From Treponema sp. (GTDB taxonomy: Bacteria > Spirochaetota > Spirochaetia > Treponematales > Treponemataceae), in contig JAGCNW010000019.1 in the NCBI GenBank assembly GCA_017645785.1, positions 62,001-126,000 of the forward strand: a stretch of 64,000 nucleotides of DNA, written 5' to 3'. Below are positions 9,427 through 17,246 of the stretch, piece by piece (the first letter of the stretch is position 1; each line of letters opens with the position of its first letter). The notes below the pieces were generated by a model. It saw only the letters and a list, made by a program, of their open reading frames with translations, made no database searches and was not told where the DNA came from. Made by a program: the position numbers and the translations under genes.

Positions 9427-9582
9427 AAAAACGCGCGCGAAGGCGCGGGGCGGCCGGCGGCGGCACTCGCATTGCGGCTGACGCGATAGCGGCAGCGTAA
9501 AATAGTTTCAAACGCAATGCGTGTGAAGCGACGATATCTAGCGGCGCCGACCGGACGCATCCGCAACTGGGAGCGCGTTTTT
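9427..9582 (+). repeat. Structured covarying element, copy 1
   Basis: Closing helix P1: AAAAACGCGC (9427-9436) with GCGCGTTTTT (9573-9582). Inside: conserved GCGAAGGCG (9437-9445); helix GCGG/CCGC (9445-9448 with 9561-9564); helix P3 9454-9462 with 9545-9554 containing one bulge; helix P4 CGCATTGCG (9468-9476) with CGCAATGCG (9513-9521); hairpin 9477-9496; then AAATAGTTTCAA and AAGCGACGATATCTAGCGG shared with copy 2, and AACTGGGAG just before P1'. It lies between the tRNA-Leu terminator and the pyrG promoter. Function unknown; the A and T tracts on P1 could also make it a terminator in either direction. Confidence 0.75.
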
Positions 9583-9586
9583 GGTA

Positions 9587-9626
9587 TTGAATTTTATTTC
9601 TCTTGCGGCTATACTTGCAAGTTATG
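9587..9626 (+). promoter_or_regulatory. Leaderless promoter and start of pyrG
   Basis: TTGAAT (9587-9592), 17-base spacer, TATACT (9610-9615), then eight bases to the ATG at 9624. No Shine-Dalgarno fits in the gap, so transcription should start at or next to the ATG. Confidence 0.6.
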
Positions 9627-11222
9627 AGCAAATACATACTGGTAACAAGCGGAGTCTGTTCAAGTCTTGGAAAGGGAGTGGCGTCTTCCACAATCGGAAG
9701 CCTTTTGGAATGCCACGGCCTCAAAGTCGCGATGATAAAATGCGACCCTTACGTAAACGTTGACGCGGGAAACATCAGCCCATACCAGCACGGCGAAGTT
9801 TACGTCACCGAAGACGGAGCGGAGACCGACTTGGACCTTGGAAATTTTTCCCGCTTTACCAGCGTAAACCTTACCAGCGACAACTGCATCACAATTGGAA
9901 AGGTCTACGAGCAAGTCATAAAAAACGAGCGCGCGGGCCGCTACAACGGACGCACCGTTCAAGTTATTCCCCACATCACTGACGAAATCAAGCGCCGTAT
10001 TTTGAGCGTTGGCGCGCAAAGCGGAGCGGACGTAGTAATCGTAGAAATCGGCGGAACGGTAGGCGACATCGAATCGATTCCTTACCTAGAAACCGCTCGC
10101 CAGCTTGTCCACGAGCTTGGAAAGGGAAACTCAATCGCAGTTCACTTGGCGCTTGTTCCCGTAATCACAGGCGGCGAGCTTAAGTCAAAGCCGGTCCAGC
10201 ATTCCGTAAAGCAATTGCAGGAAGCCGGAATCCAGCCCGACATTCTCTTGTGCCGCTGCGAAGTTCCTATTGACAAGTCGCTTAAGAAAAAGCTCGCCTT
10301 GTTCTGCAACGTTTCAGAAAGCGCTGTCTTTACAAGCGCCGACGTAGAAAAATCAATTTACGAGCTTCCCGTTCTCTTCCACAAGCAAGGCTTGGACGCG
10401 GAAATTCTTAAAAAGCTAAAGCTCACCGACTTAAAGTGCAACATAAAGCCGTGGACCCAGTTTTTGGCCAAGCTTGGCTCGCCCGAAAAGAAAGTTACGA
10501 TCGGCCTTATCGGAAAGCGCGACTACCTTGACGACTGCATAAAGAGCGTAAAGGAATCCCTCTTCCACGCCGCGGTGACTTCTTGCAACGCCGAATTGGA
10601 AATAAAGAAAATCGACGCCGAAGGCTTGGAACGCAGCCGCGACGCAAAGACCGCGCTTAATGGAGTTGACGGAATCGTGATTCCCGGCAACATGGGAAAC
10701 CGCGGCTTTTTGGGCCTTTTGGCCGCCGTCCGCTACGCGCGCGAAAACAAAATTCCTTATCTTGGAATCGACTTGGGAATGCAGCTTATGGCCATCGAAG
10801 CCGCGCGCGACTTGGCCAAATGGGAAGACGCCGACTCAACCGAGTTCATCCAAAACACAACCCATCCAATCGTAAGCTTGCCGGAAGAGCAGGCCGGCCT
10901 TAGCGCGTCTGGCCTTATGAAGCTTGGCGCGAGCGAAGTGAAAATCGTAAAGGGCTCAAAGCTCAATTCCATCTATAAAAAAACGGCCGTCTTGGAACGC
11001 CACCGCAACAAGCATTCGGTTGACCGCCGTTACATGGAAACTTTGGAAGGCTTGGGATTGGCTGTTACGGCCTCTAGCGCCGCCGACGGCCAAATCGAAG
11101 CCTTTGAGTGGAGCGACCACCCCTGGGGAATCGGAGTCCAATACCATCCGGAATTCGTTTCCAGGCCGGTAAAGCCCCATCCTCTTTTTACCGCTTTTAT
11201 TCAGGCGGCATTGGAGAAATAG
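9624..11222 (+). CDS. pyrG: CTP synthase with altered glutaminase site
   Basis: PyrG makes CTP from UTP and ATP using ammonia, normally released from glutamine by its C-terminal domain. The 532-residue protein starts MSKYILVTSGVCSSLGKG, the phosphate-loop region of the amidoligase domain, followed by CDPYVNVDAG and EDGAETDLDLGNF. The glutaminase domain keeps His508 and Glu510 (QYHPEF), but the nucleophile motif that normally reads GICLGMQ is GIDLGMQ, with Asp383 for Cys, and the oxyanion loop reads PGNMG rather than PGGFG. I infer it can use only free ammonia. Start chosen by family alignment and the leaderless promoter. Confidence 0.92.
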   Translation: MSKYILVTSGVCSSLGKGVASSTIGSLLECHGLKVAMIKCDPYVNVDAGNISPYQHGEVYVTEDGAETDLDLGNFSRFTSVNLTSDNCITIGKVYEQVIKNERAGRYNGRTVQVIPHITDEIKRRILSVGAQSGADVVIVEIGGTVGDIESIPYLETARQLVHELGKGNSIAVHLALVPVITGGELKSKPVQHSVKQLQEAGIQPDILLCRCEVPIDKSLKKKLALFCNVSESAVFTSADVEKSIYELPVLFHKQGLDAEILKKLKLTDLKCNIKPWTQFLAKLGSPEKKVTIGLIGKRDYLDDCIKSVKESLFHAAVTSCNAELEIKKIDAEGLERSRDAKTALNGVDGIVIPGNMGNRGFLGLLAAVRYARENKIPYLGIDLGMQLMAIEAARDLAKWEDADSTEFIQNTTHPIVSLPEEQAGLSASGLMKLGASEVKIVKGSKLNSIYKKTAVLERHRNKHSVDRRYMETLEGLGLAVTASSAADGQIEAFEWSDHPWGIGVQYHPEFVSRPVKPHPLFTAFIQAALEK

Positions 11223-11249
11223 AGCTTTTGCGCCGATAATTTAAAAATG
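11211..11249 (+). promoter_or_regulatory. Possible leaderless promoter of the lptC gene
   Basis: TTGGAG (11211-11216), 18-base spacer, GATAAT (11235-11240), six bases, ATG at 11247. It lies in the last codons of pyrG and just after; there is no Shine-Dalgarno for the ATG. Confidence 0.4.
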
Positions 11250-11855
11250 AAGTTTTTTTGTCCGCGCCTAATTCCGACAATTCTCGTTCCTGTCCTTGCC
11301 GCAGTGTTTTGCGCCGCGTGCAGCGTCAATTACGACAATATTTATGACACGGAGGGAACCGTTCCCGAACTGATGTTGGACGAGGCTGTCTTTAAGCGAA
11401 TCAAGGACAGCAAGGTTAGTTCGGAGATTCAAAGCAAGAGGCTCGAAGAATTTAAGGACGGAGGAACCGTTCTTGCCCAGGACATTCAGTTCGAAAGCAA
11501 AAATGACAAGGGCGAAGTCAACTCTTTTGGCAGCGCTGGCCTTATGAAAGCCGACACAAACAACGAACTTTACGAATTTTACAATGGCATACACATTGAG
11601 GCTCCGGACAGGGGCCTTGTCATAGACGGAGAAAGCCTCCGCTGGAACGGAAAGACAGAGCAGCTTGCCGGCGAAAAGGACAAGTCCGTCACGATTAAAA
11701 AAGATGGAGTCGTCTTGAGCGGGAACGGCTTTTCGGCCAGCGCGATAAGCGAATCCTTTAGCTTTGCCTCCAATGTCGGCGGCGTTTACGTCGACAAAAA
11801 AGAGGATGAGGGCGACGGGGCTCAAGAAGCCCAAGAAGAGGCTAAGCAAGAATGA
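11247..11855 (+). CDS. lptC: LptC-like lipoprotein
   Basis: The 202-residue product has a lipoprotein signal (hydrophobic stretch then FCAACS, lipidated Cys near residue 25) and a body of alternating beta strands with the LptC/OstA pattern (GGTVLAQDIQFE, YNGIHIEAPDRGLVIDGESLRWN). In other bacteria LptC links the inner-membrane LPS transporter to the periplasmic bridge. The gene order lptC-lptA-lptB with ATGA overlaps supports the role. The tail is Glu/Gln/Ala rich. Assignment rests on fold pattern and context rather than strong identity, and the carried lipid in this organism is unknown. Confidence 0.75.
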   Translation: MKFFCPRLIPTILVPVLAAVFCAACSVNYDNIYDTEGTVPELMLDEAVFKRIKDSKVSSEIQSKRLEEFKDGGTVLAQDIQFESKNDKGEVNSFGSAGLMKADTNNELYEFYNGIHIEAPDRGLVIDGESLRWNGKTEQLAGEKDKSVTIKKDGVVLSGNGFSASAISESFSFASNVGGVYVDKKEDEGDGAQEAQEEAKQE

Positions 11856-12580
11856 AAAAGCCGCTTTTCGCAGTTTTTTTCCTCTTGGCCGCCGCCATTT
11901 TGTTCGCGGAAGAAATTACTTTTAAGGCCGAAACTATGAGCGGCCGGGCCGGATCCAAGGAAGACACGACCCGTTTGGCCGGAAACGCCCAGGTTTTGAC
12001 CGAATCCATAGAAATTCGGGCCGATTCCATTGAATTGAGCGGAAAGGAATTTCGCTTTGTTTCGGCCGAAGGAAACATAAAGGGCTCCTACAAGGAATCC
12101 AACCTGGAATTCGAATGTTCCGAATTGAAATATGACCGCGAGTCCAAAATTGTAAGCCTTATGGGCGACGTAAAGCTCATTGACGTCGACAACGAGGTTA
12201 CCGCCTCCGCGCAGATGATTGAGTACAATTCCAACACGGACATAGCCGTTCTTCAGATAGAAGTCAAGCTTGAGCAAAAGAAAAACGTATGCTCGTCGGC
12301 CTACGCGGTCTATCGCAAAAAAGAGCAAATGCTTGAATTGAACGGAAGCGCCAAGGTAGTCCAAGACGACGATTCCTTTGCCGCCCAGTCCATCACATTC
12401 AACATGGACACAGAAGAAATCACTATGGACGGAAACGTTCACGGATCGGTTACTGACGACGGAAAAAAGCCTGAGAAGAAAAATAGCGAAGAGGATGCCC
12501 AAGAAGGACAAGAGGCTCAAGAGGGCCATGAAGGCCAAGAGAGTCAGGAAGCCCAAGAGGGCGGGGAGAAAAAAAAATGA
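11852..12580 (+). CDS. lptA: LptA/OstA-like periplasmic protein
   Basis: A 242-residue secreted protein (signal peptide MKKPLFAVFFLLAAAILFAEE) with repeated beta-jellyroll strands typical of LptA, which forms the periplasmic bridge for lipopolysaccharide: TRLAGNAQVLTESIEIRADSIELSG, then FRFVSAEGNIKGSY and SLMGDVKLIDVDNEVTA. The final 30 residues are a low-complexity run rich in Glu, Gln and Gly built of EGQE/EAQE units, not part of the family fold and likely variable in length. It overlaps lptC and lptB by four bases each. Confidence 0.8.
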   Translation: MKKPLFAVFFLLAAAILFAEEITFKAETMSGRAGSKEDTTRLAGNAQVLTESIEIRADSIELSGKEFRFVSAEGNIKGSYKESNLEFECSELKYDRESKIVSLMGDVKLIDVDNEVTASAQMIEYNSNTDIAVLQIEVKLEQKKNVCSSAYAVYRKKEQMLELNGSAKVVQDDDSFAAQSITFNMDTEEITMDGNVHGSVTDDGKKPEKKNSEEDAQEGQEAQEGHEGQESQEAQEGGEKKK

Positions 12581-13353
12581 GTGACCAAACGATTCCCCAA
12601 GGCCAAGAGGCCACCGCCGTTAAAAAAACGCATAATTTGAGGGTTTCAAGCCTCTACAAGTCCTTTGGAAAAAAGCAAGTTGTAAAGGGCGTGGACTTTT
12701 CCGTTCAAACCGGAGAAGTTTTGGGACTTTTGGGCCCCAACGGAGCCGGAAAAACGACTTCTTTCTATATGATAGTGGGGTTTTACCCCCCGACAAGCGG
12801 CGAAATTTTCCTTGACGAGGAGCGGATCACCCCCTTGCCCATGTACAAGCGGGCGCAAATGGGCATTTCCTACCTTCCGCAGGAACCGTCGGTCTTTAGA
12901 AAGCTGACGGTCGAAGACAACATTTGGGCCATTTTGGAAACCCGCAAGGATTTGGACGTCAAGCAAAAAAAGGCCCTTTTGGAAGAGCTGATCGAGGAAT
13001 TTTCGATAACCAGAATCCGCCGCCAGTACGCCTATACCCTTAGCGGAGGCGAACGTCGCCGCACCGAAATCGCTCGTTCCCTGGCCATAGCGCCTAAATT
13101 CCTCCTTTTGGACGAGCCTTTTGCCGGAATAGACCCGATTGCCGTAAGCGACCTTAAAAAAATGATCCAAATCCTTAAAAATCGCGGAATCGGCATCCTT
13201 ATCACCGACCACAACGTCCGCGACACCCTGGAAATCACCGACCGGGCCATAATCATCAACAACGGCGAAATCATCGCCCAGGGCCAGAGGGACGAAATCC
13301 TCCAAAACGAGCAGGCCCGCAAGGTCTATTTGGGCTCCGACTTCTCTATGTAA
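12577..13353 (+). CDS. lptB: LPS export ABC transporter ATP-binding protein
   Basis: LptB powers extraction of the lipid from the inner membrane by LptFG. The 258-residue ATPase has Walker A GPNGAGKTT near residue 51, Q-loop YLPQEPSVFRKLTVEDN characteristic of the LptB subfamily, the signature LSGGERRR, Walker B FLLLDEPFAGIDP and the switch His in ITDHNVRDTL. An N-terminal extension of about 20 residues precedes the family start. LptF and LptG are not in the window. Confidence 0.9.
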   Translation: MSDQTIPQGQEATAVKKTHNLRVSSLYKSFGKKQVVKGVDFSVQTGEVLGLLGPNGAGKTTSFYMIVGFYPPTSGEIFLDEERITPLPMYKRAQMGISYLPQEPSVFRKLTVEDNIWAILETRKDLDVKQKKALLEELIEEFSITRIRRQYAYTLSGGERRRTEIARSLAIAPKFLLLDEPFAGIDPIAVSDLKKMIQILKNRGIGILITDHNVRDTLEITDRAIIINNGEIIAQGQRDEILQNEQARKVYLGSDFSM

Positions 13354-13374
13354 TCCGCTCGCGCTGGCGTGTTT

Positions 13375-13397
13375 TGCCGCTCCGGGCATTTTTTTTT
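13375..13397 (+). terminator. Terminator after lptB
   Basis: TGCC (13375-13378) and GGCA (13385-13388) enclose GCTCCG; a run of nine T follows. Short stem, so moderate strength. Confidence 0.55.
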
Positions 13398-13417
13398 CAA
13401 TTTATTGAAAATATCAT

Positions 13418-13446
13418 TTGACAAAATGAATTTTCTCTGTTATTAT
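13418..13446 (+). promoter_or_regulatory. Promoter for rny
   Basis: TTGACA at 13418-13423 and TATTAT at 13441-13446 with a 17-base spacer. A leader of about 35 bases with a CAGGAG ribosome site precedes the ATG at 13488. Confidence 0.75.
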
Positions 13447-13487
13447 AGAAAAATAGAATTACTATAAGCAGAATCAGGAGAAAAAGT

Positions 13488-15020
13488 ATGAATAATCTTG
13501 TATTATTTATAGCTCTCCCGCTTGCTGGAGTGGTTCTTGGATGGACAATTCGCTGGCTGTATGCCAGATTTCAATTATCTGCGTCAGAACAAAAGGCTGA
13601 ACGTTTAAGACAGGATGCAATTAGAGAAGCTGAAGCTCAGAAAAAAGAAATTTTGCTTAACGCAAAAGATGAACTCATTCGGGAACGAAACCAACAGGAA
13701 CGGGAGAATCGCGAGCGCCGCGCGGAAGTGCAGCGCTACGAGGCGCGCGTAAGCCACAAAGAGGAGTTGCTTGACCAGCGCGCCGCCCAATACGACAAGC
13801 AGGACAAGGAATTTGTAGAAAAACTTGCCGCTTTGCAAAAGCGCGAGGGCATTGTCCAGGCTCAGGAAGAGGAATATAGGCGCGAATTGGAGCGCATTTC
13901 CGGCCTTACAGTGCAGGAAGCCAAAGACCTTATCATTAGGAATTTGGAAAACGACGCCCGCCACGACGCGCAGGCCCTTTTGAACAAGGTTGAGCAGGAA
14001 TCCCAGTTGAACGCCGAAAAAAAAGCGCGCGACATTCTTGTTTCCACAATTCAAAGAATCGCCACAGAAACCACCGGAGACATTACCGTCGCCACAGTGT
14101 CGTTGCCTTCTGACGAAATGAAGGGCCGCATCATCGGCCGCGAAGGACGCAACATCCGCGCTTTGGAAACTTTGACCGGCGTTGACATCATCATCGACGA
14201 CACGCCCGAAGCGGTAGTAATCTCTTGCTTTGATCCCGTCCGCAAGGAAATCGCCAAGGAATCTTTGGAGCGCCTCATCTCGGACGGCCGAATCCATCCG
14301 GCCCGCATCGAGGAAATCGTTCAAAAGGTTACCCGCGAAGTTCAGAACAAGATTTACGAAGAAGGCGAAAAAGCCTTGTTTGACTTGGGAATCCACAACA
14401 TGCCGACGGAAGGCGTCCGCGCCTTGGGCCGTTTGCATTTCCGCACAAGCTACGGACAGAACGTTTTGGTCCACTCAAAAGAAGTCGCCGAGATCGCGGG
14501 CCTTTTGGCCGCCGAGTTGGGCGCCGACCGCGAGTTGGCCAAGCGCGCCGCGATTTTGCACGATATAGGAAAGGGCGCTGAGAATGACAGCGACCAGAAC
14601 CACGCCGAAGTTGGCGCCGAAGCGGCGCGCAAGATGGGCGAGGCTCCTCTTGTTGTAAACGCGATCGCCGCCCACCACAACGACATCGAGCCTGGTAGCC
14701 TTGAGGCGATAATCGTTCAGATTGCCGACGCGATAAGCGCGGCCCGCCCCGGAGCGCGCAAAGAAACCGTTGACAATTACGTCAACCGCTTGGAAAACCT
14801 TGAAAAGATTGCCGAAGGCTTTAGCGGAGTCGAAAAGGCTTACGCAATTCAGGCTGGCCGCGAGCTTAGAATTCTTGTCAACAATGAGAAGATTCCTGAC
14901 GGAGACGTCAAGGAATTGGCCCGCAAGATTGCCAAGCAAATCGAAAACGACTTGCGCTATCCTGGCCGCATAAAGCTGACCATGATTCGCGAAACCCGCA
15001 TCGTAGAGTACGCGAGATGA
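13488..15020 (+). CDS. rny: Ribonuclease Y
   Basis: RNase Y is a membrane-anchored endonuclease that starts mRNA decay. The 510-residue protein shows the family order: one N-terminal membrane segment (LVLFIALPLAGVVLGWTI), a long charged coiled coil to about residue 195, a KH domain with MKGRIIGREGRNIRALE near 208-224, and an HD domain with AAILHDIGKG near 358 and a later AAHHNDIEP. The end is the usual RVVEYAR-like IVEYAR. Its stop codon lies in the first copy of a 21-base direct repeat. Confidence 0.96.
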   Translation: MNNLVLFIALPLAGVVLGWTIRWLYARFQLSASEQKAERLRQDAIREAEAQKKEILLNAKDELIRERNQQERENRERRAEVQRYEARVSHKEELLDQRAAQYDKQDKEFVEKLAALQKREGIVQAQEEEYRRELERISGLTVQEAKDLIIRNLENDARHDAQALLNKVEQESQLNAEKKARDILVSTIQRIATETTGDITVATVSLPSDEMKGRIIGREGRNIRALETLTGVDIIIDDTPEAVVISCFDPVRKEIAKESLERLISDGRIHPARIEEIVQKVTREVQNKIYEEGEKALFDLGIHNMPTEGVRALGRLHFRTSYGQNVLVHSKEVAEIAGLLAAELGADRELAKRAAILHDIGKGAENDSDQNHAEVGAEAARKMGEAPLVVNAIAAHHNDIEPGSLEAIIVQIADAISAARPGARKETVDNYVNRLENLEKIAEGFSGVEKAYAIQAGRELRILVNNEKIPDGDVKELARKIAKQIENDLRYPGRIKLTMIRETRIVEYAR

Positions 15021-15183
15021 TCCTATCGCGTTTTGCATAGGAAATTATCCACAGGCCCGCTCACGCGGGCTGGCAATATGCAAGGTAGGACTGGTCAAGG
15101 CGCGCTTCGCTTAAAGCCTTGACTCAGTCCTTTTGCGGCGCGAATGAAATTTTCGCGCCGCAATGATCCTATCGCGTTTTGCA
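15017..15183. repeat. Hairpin cluster framed by a 21-base direct repeat
   Basis: The same 21 bases starting ATGATCCTATCGCG occur at 15017-15037 and 15163-15183. Between them lie a family B hairpin (15040-15077), a 15-pair hairpin with one bulge (15087-15101 with 15116-15131) and a perfect 10-pair hairpin GCGGCGCGAA/TTCGCGCCGC (15135-15161). Confidence 0.8.
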
Positions 15184-15211
15184 AAAAAAAACCGCCCGAT
15201 GGGCGGTTTTT
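15184..15211. terminator. Bidirectional terminator between rny and the 15384-15965 gene
   Basis: Tract of A, then ACCGCCC (15191-15197), GAT, GGGCGGT (15201-15207) and a T run. It can stop transcription from rny and from the opposite gene. Confidence 0.85.
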
Positions 15212-15259
15212 CGTTTTAAAGCGCTTTATTTTAGACTGGCCAATTTTCGGCGTGCCAAT

Positions 15260-15375
15260 AAAACAGGCGGAAGCGGGGTTCAAACCGACGCAAACTTAGG
15301 ACACGTTAAGCTAATCGCTTTGCCCTAAAAGTACCTCGTTTGCGGGCGGTTGGGTTCCCGCTGGGAGCCTGTTTT
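15260..15375 (+). repeat. Structured covarying element, copy 4 (shortest)
   Basis: P1 AAAACAGGC (15260-15268) pairs perfectly with GCCTGTTTT (15367-15375). AGCGGG (15272-15277) pairs with CCCGCT (15357-15362). P3 AACCG-A-CGCAAAC (15283-15295) pairs with GTTTGCG-GG-CGGTT (15338-15351). The apical part forms TTAGG/CCTAA. The GGAAGCGGGG start and TGGGAGCC end match the other copies in place. It lies just downstream of the stop of the minus-strand gene. Confidence 0.7.
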
Positions 15376-15383
15376 TTTTGGGC

Positions 15384-15965
15384 CTAGTGGAAGGCCAGCC
15401 TGAAGTAGACGGCCAGGGTGTTGTCGTAATTGTTGTAGCCGGTGGGCAAGAAAATGTAGCTGGCTCCGACTACGGGAATGATTCCCTTGCCTTTTTTAAA
15501 GTCGTATTCGACCGCCAGCCTAAAGCCGTTGCCCCATTTTGTCTTGTCGATTTTTCTGTAGCGGGAGTTCAAGTCTTCCCAGTCGTGGCGGACGCCAAGC
15601 GCGTAGGCCAGCGAAAACGAAAGGTCTCCTATTCCTGGATAAAATTGAAGGCCTGCGAAAAATAGGGGAGTGGCGTGGTTTGTGCAGTCTCCGCCGCTCC
15701 AAATAAAGTCGAACATTGTTTGAAAGCCGCCCAAAAAATAAAGCTGGTCGGTCAATTTTAGGGTGATGCCGGCGTCGGTGTAAAGAATCATTCTGGCGTA
15801 ACCCCTGTTCATCGTGTCGCTGACGTTTGATTTTAGGTTGTCGTCGCCGTAAAAAGTGTATCCGCTTCCAAGCGCGAACTGGAATCCAAAGAAATTGCGC
15901 TCGTTTTCCGCAAAAAGCGCGGCGGAACAAATGAAAAATGCGGTAATTAATAGAAACTTCTTCAT
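15384..15965 (-). CDS. Secreted beta-barrel-like hypothetical protein
   Basis: A 193-residue protein with a clear signal peptide (MKKFLLITAFFICSAALFAE, cut after Ala). The mature part is rich in aromatic and Gly residues in alternating patterns (FFGFQFALGSGYTFYG, ARMILYTDAGITLKL, SFSLAYALGVRHDWED) and ends AVYFRLAFH, as expected for a small outer-membrane beta barrel. I do not recognise a named family. It is a single gene, convergent with rny, with the structured element and a shared terminator between them. Confidence 0.75.
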   Translation of the reverse strand: MKKFLLITAFFICSAALFAENERNFFGFQFALGSGYTFYGDDNLKSNVSDTMNRGYARMILYTDAGITLKLTDQLYFLGGFQTMFDFIWSGGDCTNHATPLFFAGLQFYPGIGDLSFSLAYALGVRHDWEDLNSRYRKIDKTKWGNGFRLAVEYDFKKGKGIIPVVGASYIFLPTGYNNYDNTLAVYFRLAFH

Positions 15966-16153
15966 AAATTATATATCGGAAAATTTTACTAGACTTTTCA
16001 GCAGATTTTTATTATCTTTAAAGGAGTGTACAGGAGAACTAGCGGCAAGAAAAACTGCAAAAAGACCAAGATTGCAGGATTGCCGCATAAGCCGCAACAT
16101 TTGCGCTTGCTTACGGGCGCGCGCAAACAGCGGTACTGATAGGAGAACTAAAA

Positions 16154-16990
16154 ATGGCAGAAAACTGCGGACACGATTGCGGACACTGTTCCGAAGGCTC
16201 TTGCGCGGAACGAAACGCTCCCCAAAAACTGGAACCCAATAAAGACAGCAAAATAAAAAAAGTCATAGCCATTGTGAGCGGAAAGGGCGGCGTAGGAAAG
16301 TCGCTTGTGACAAGCCTTTTGGCTTGCAAAATGCAAAAAATGGGCTATAAGTCGGCCATTTTGGACGCGGACATAACAGGCCCTTCAATCCCCGAAAGCT
16401 TTGGCGAAAGCGACGAGCGCGCCGACGTTGTCGAAGGCCAGGACTTGCTAAAGCCCGTAGTCACCGACTCAGGAATTCAGCTTATGTCGATGAACTTTTT
16501 GCTGCAAAACGAAAACGATCCGGTCGTATGGCGCGGCCCTGTCATCTCCGGCGCGGTAAAGCAGTTCTGGACTGACGTTGTTTGGAACGACGTTGACTTT
16601 ATGTTCGTCGATATGCCTCCGGGAACGGGCGACGTTCCGCTTACGGTATTCCAATCGCTCCCGATTGACGGAATCATCGTTGTCTCTTCGCCCCAGCAGT
16701 TGGTGCGCGTGATTGTAGAAAAGGCCGTAAAGATGGCCAACATGATGAACGTTCCGATTTTGGGCTTGATAGAAAACATGTCTTACGTAAAGTGCCCGGA
16801 CTGCTCAAAGGAAATTTATGTTTTTGGAAAGAGCAACATCGAAGGCATCGCAAAGACTTTCAACCTGCCTGTCTTGGCGCGCATTCCGATGAGGCCTGAA
16901 ACCAGCGCCCACGTCGATTCCGGCGACATCGAAAATCTCGAAGTCCCCGAACTAGACGCCGCCGCCGACGTCATCAAAAAATTATTGTAA
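16154..16990 (+). CDS. Mrp/NBP35-type iron-sulfur carrier ATPase
   Basis: This P-loop protein is expected to carry and deliver Fe-S clusters. The 278-residue product has a Cys/His-rich start (ENCGHDCGHCSEGSC) like NBP35 and some bacterial Mrp proteins, the deviant Walker A SGKGGVGKS near residues 41-49, VDMPPGTGDVPL near 156, and the bridging-cluster CxxC in KCPDCSKEI near 218. An AGGAGAAC site is correctly spaced for the ATG; the same AGGAGAACTA word also occurs about 120 bases earlier without a matching start. It is followed by a long noncoding repeat region. Confidence 0.92.
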   Translation: MAENCGHDCGHCSEGSCAERNAPQKLEPNKDSKIKKVIAIVSGKGGVGKSLVTSLLACKMQKMGYKSAILDADITGPSIPESFGESDERADVVEGQDLLKPVVTDSGIQLMSMNFLLQNENDPVVWRGPVISGAVKQFWTDVVWNDVDFMFVDMPPGTGDVPLTVFQSLPIDGIIVVSSPQQLVRVIVEKAVKMANMMNVPILGLIENMSYVKCPDCSKEIYVFGKSNIEGIAKTFNLPVLARIPMRPETSAHVDSGDIENLEVPELDAAADVIKKLL

Positions 16991-17246
16991 CTAGGCAAAT
17001 GAAATCATAAGTAATATAAAACGCTCTCGGGAAAATCGAACGGCCTTACTCGCGGTTGCGTCTTTTTGGGCGTAACAGTAAGATTAACGCGCAAAGCGAT
17101 TGCCCGCTCGCGCAAGCGAGCAAGTAAATAATTTCCTTACGCAAAACAGAGGGCTTGCCCGATGTAGCGGCCGTCCGCATTTTCCCTACGCGTTTTAATT
17201 GCTTGGCTTGTGTTTGCCCAGAACAAACGCAACGGTAAACAAGAGA
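16991..17246. other. Noncoding region with repeat debris
   Basis: No gene is supported here. It holds one inverted family B repeat at 17099-17136 (ATTGCCCGCTCGC..GCGAGC..AAATAATTTCC), short inverted repeats and no clear promoter. The structured element copy 2 follows directly. Confidence 0.6.
17099..17136 (-). repeat. Family B hairpin repeat
   Basis: On the minus strand it reads GGAAATTATTTACTTGC, then a GCTCGC-TTGC-GCGAGC hairpin, then GGGCAAT. Confidence 0.7.

Noticed and set aside
13605..14474. A 289-residue minus-strand frame antisense to rny.
   Set aside because: The RNase Y frame on the plus strand has all family motifs; the other is a shadow.
15260..15375. A tRNA gene on either strand, because GGGGTTCAAACCG resembles a T arm.
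   Set aside because: The flanks do not give a 7-pair acceptor stem or an anticodon arm; the segment instead pairs as the closing helices of the structured element.
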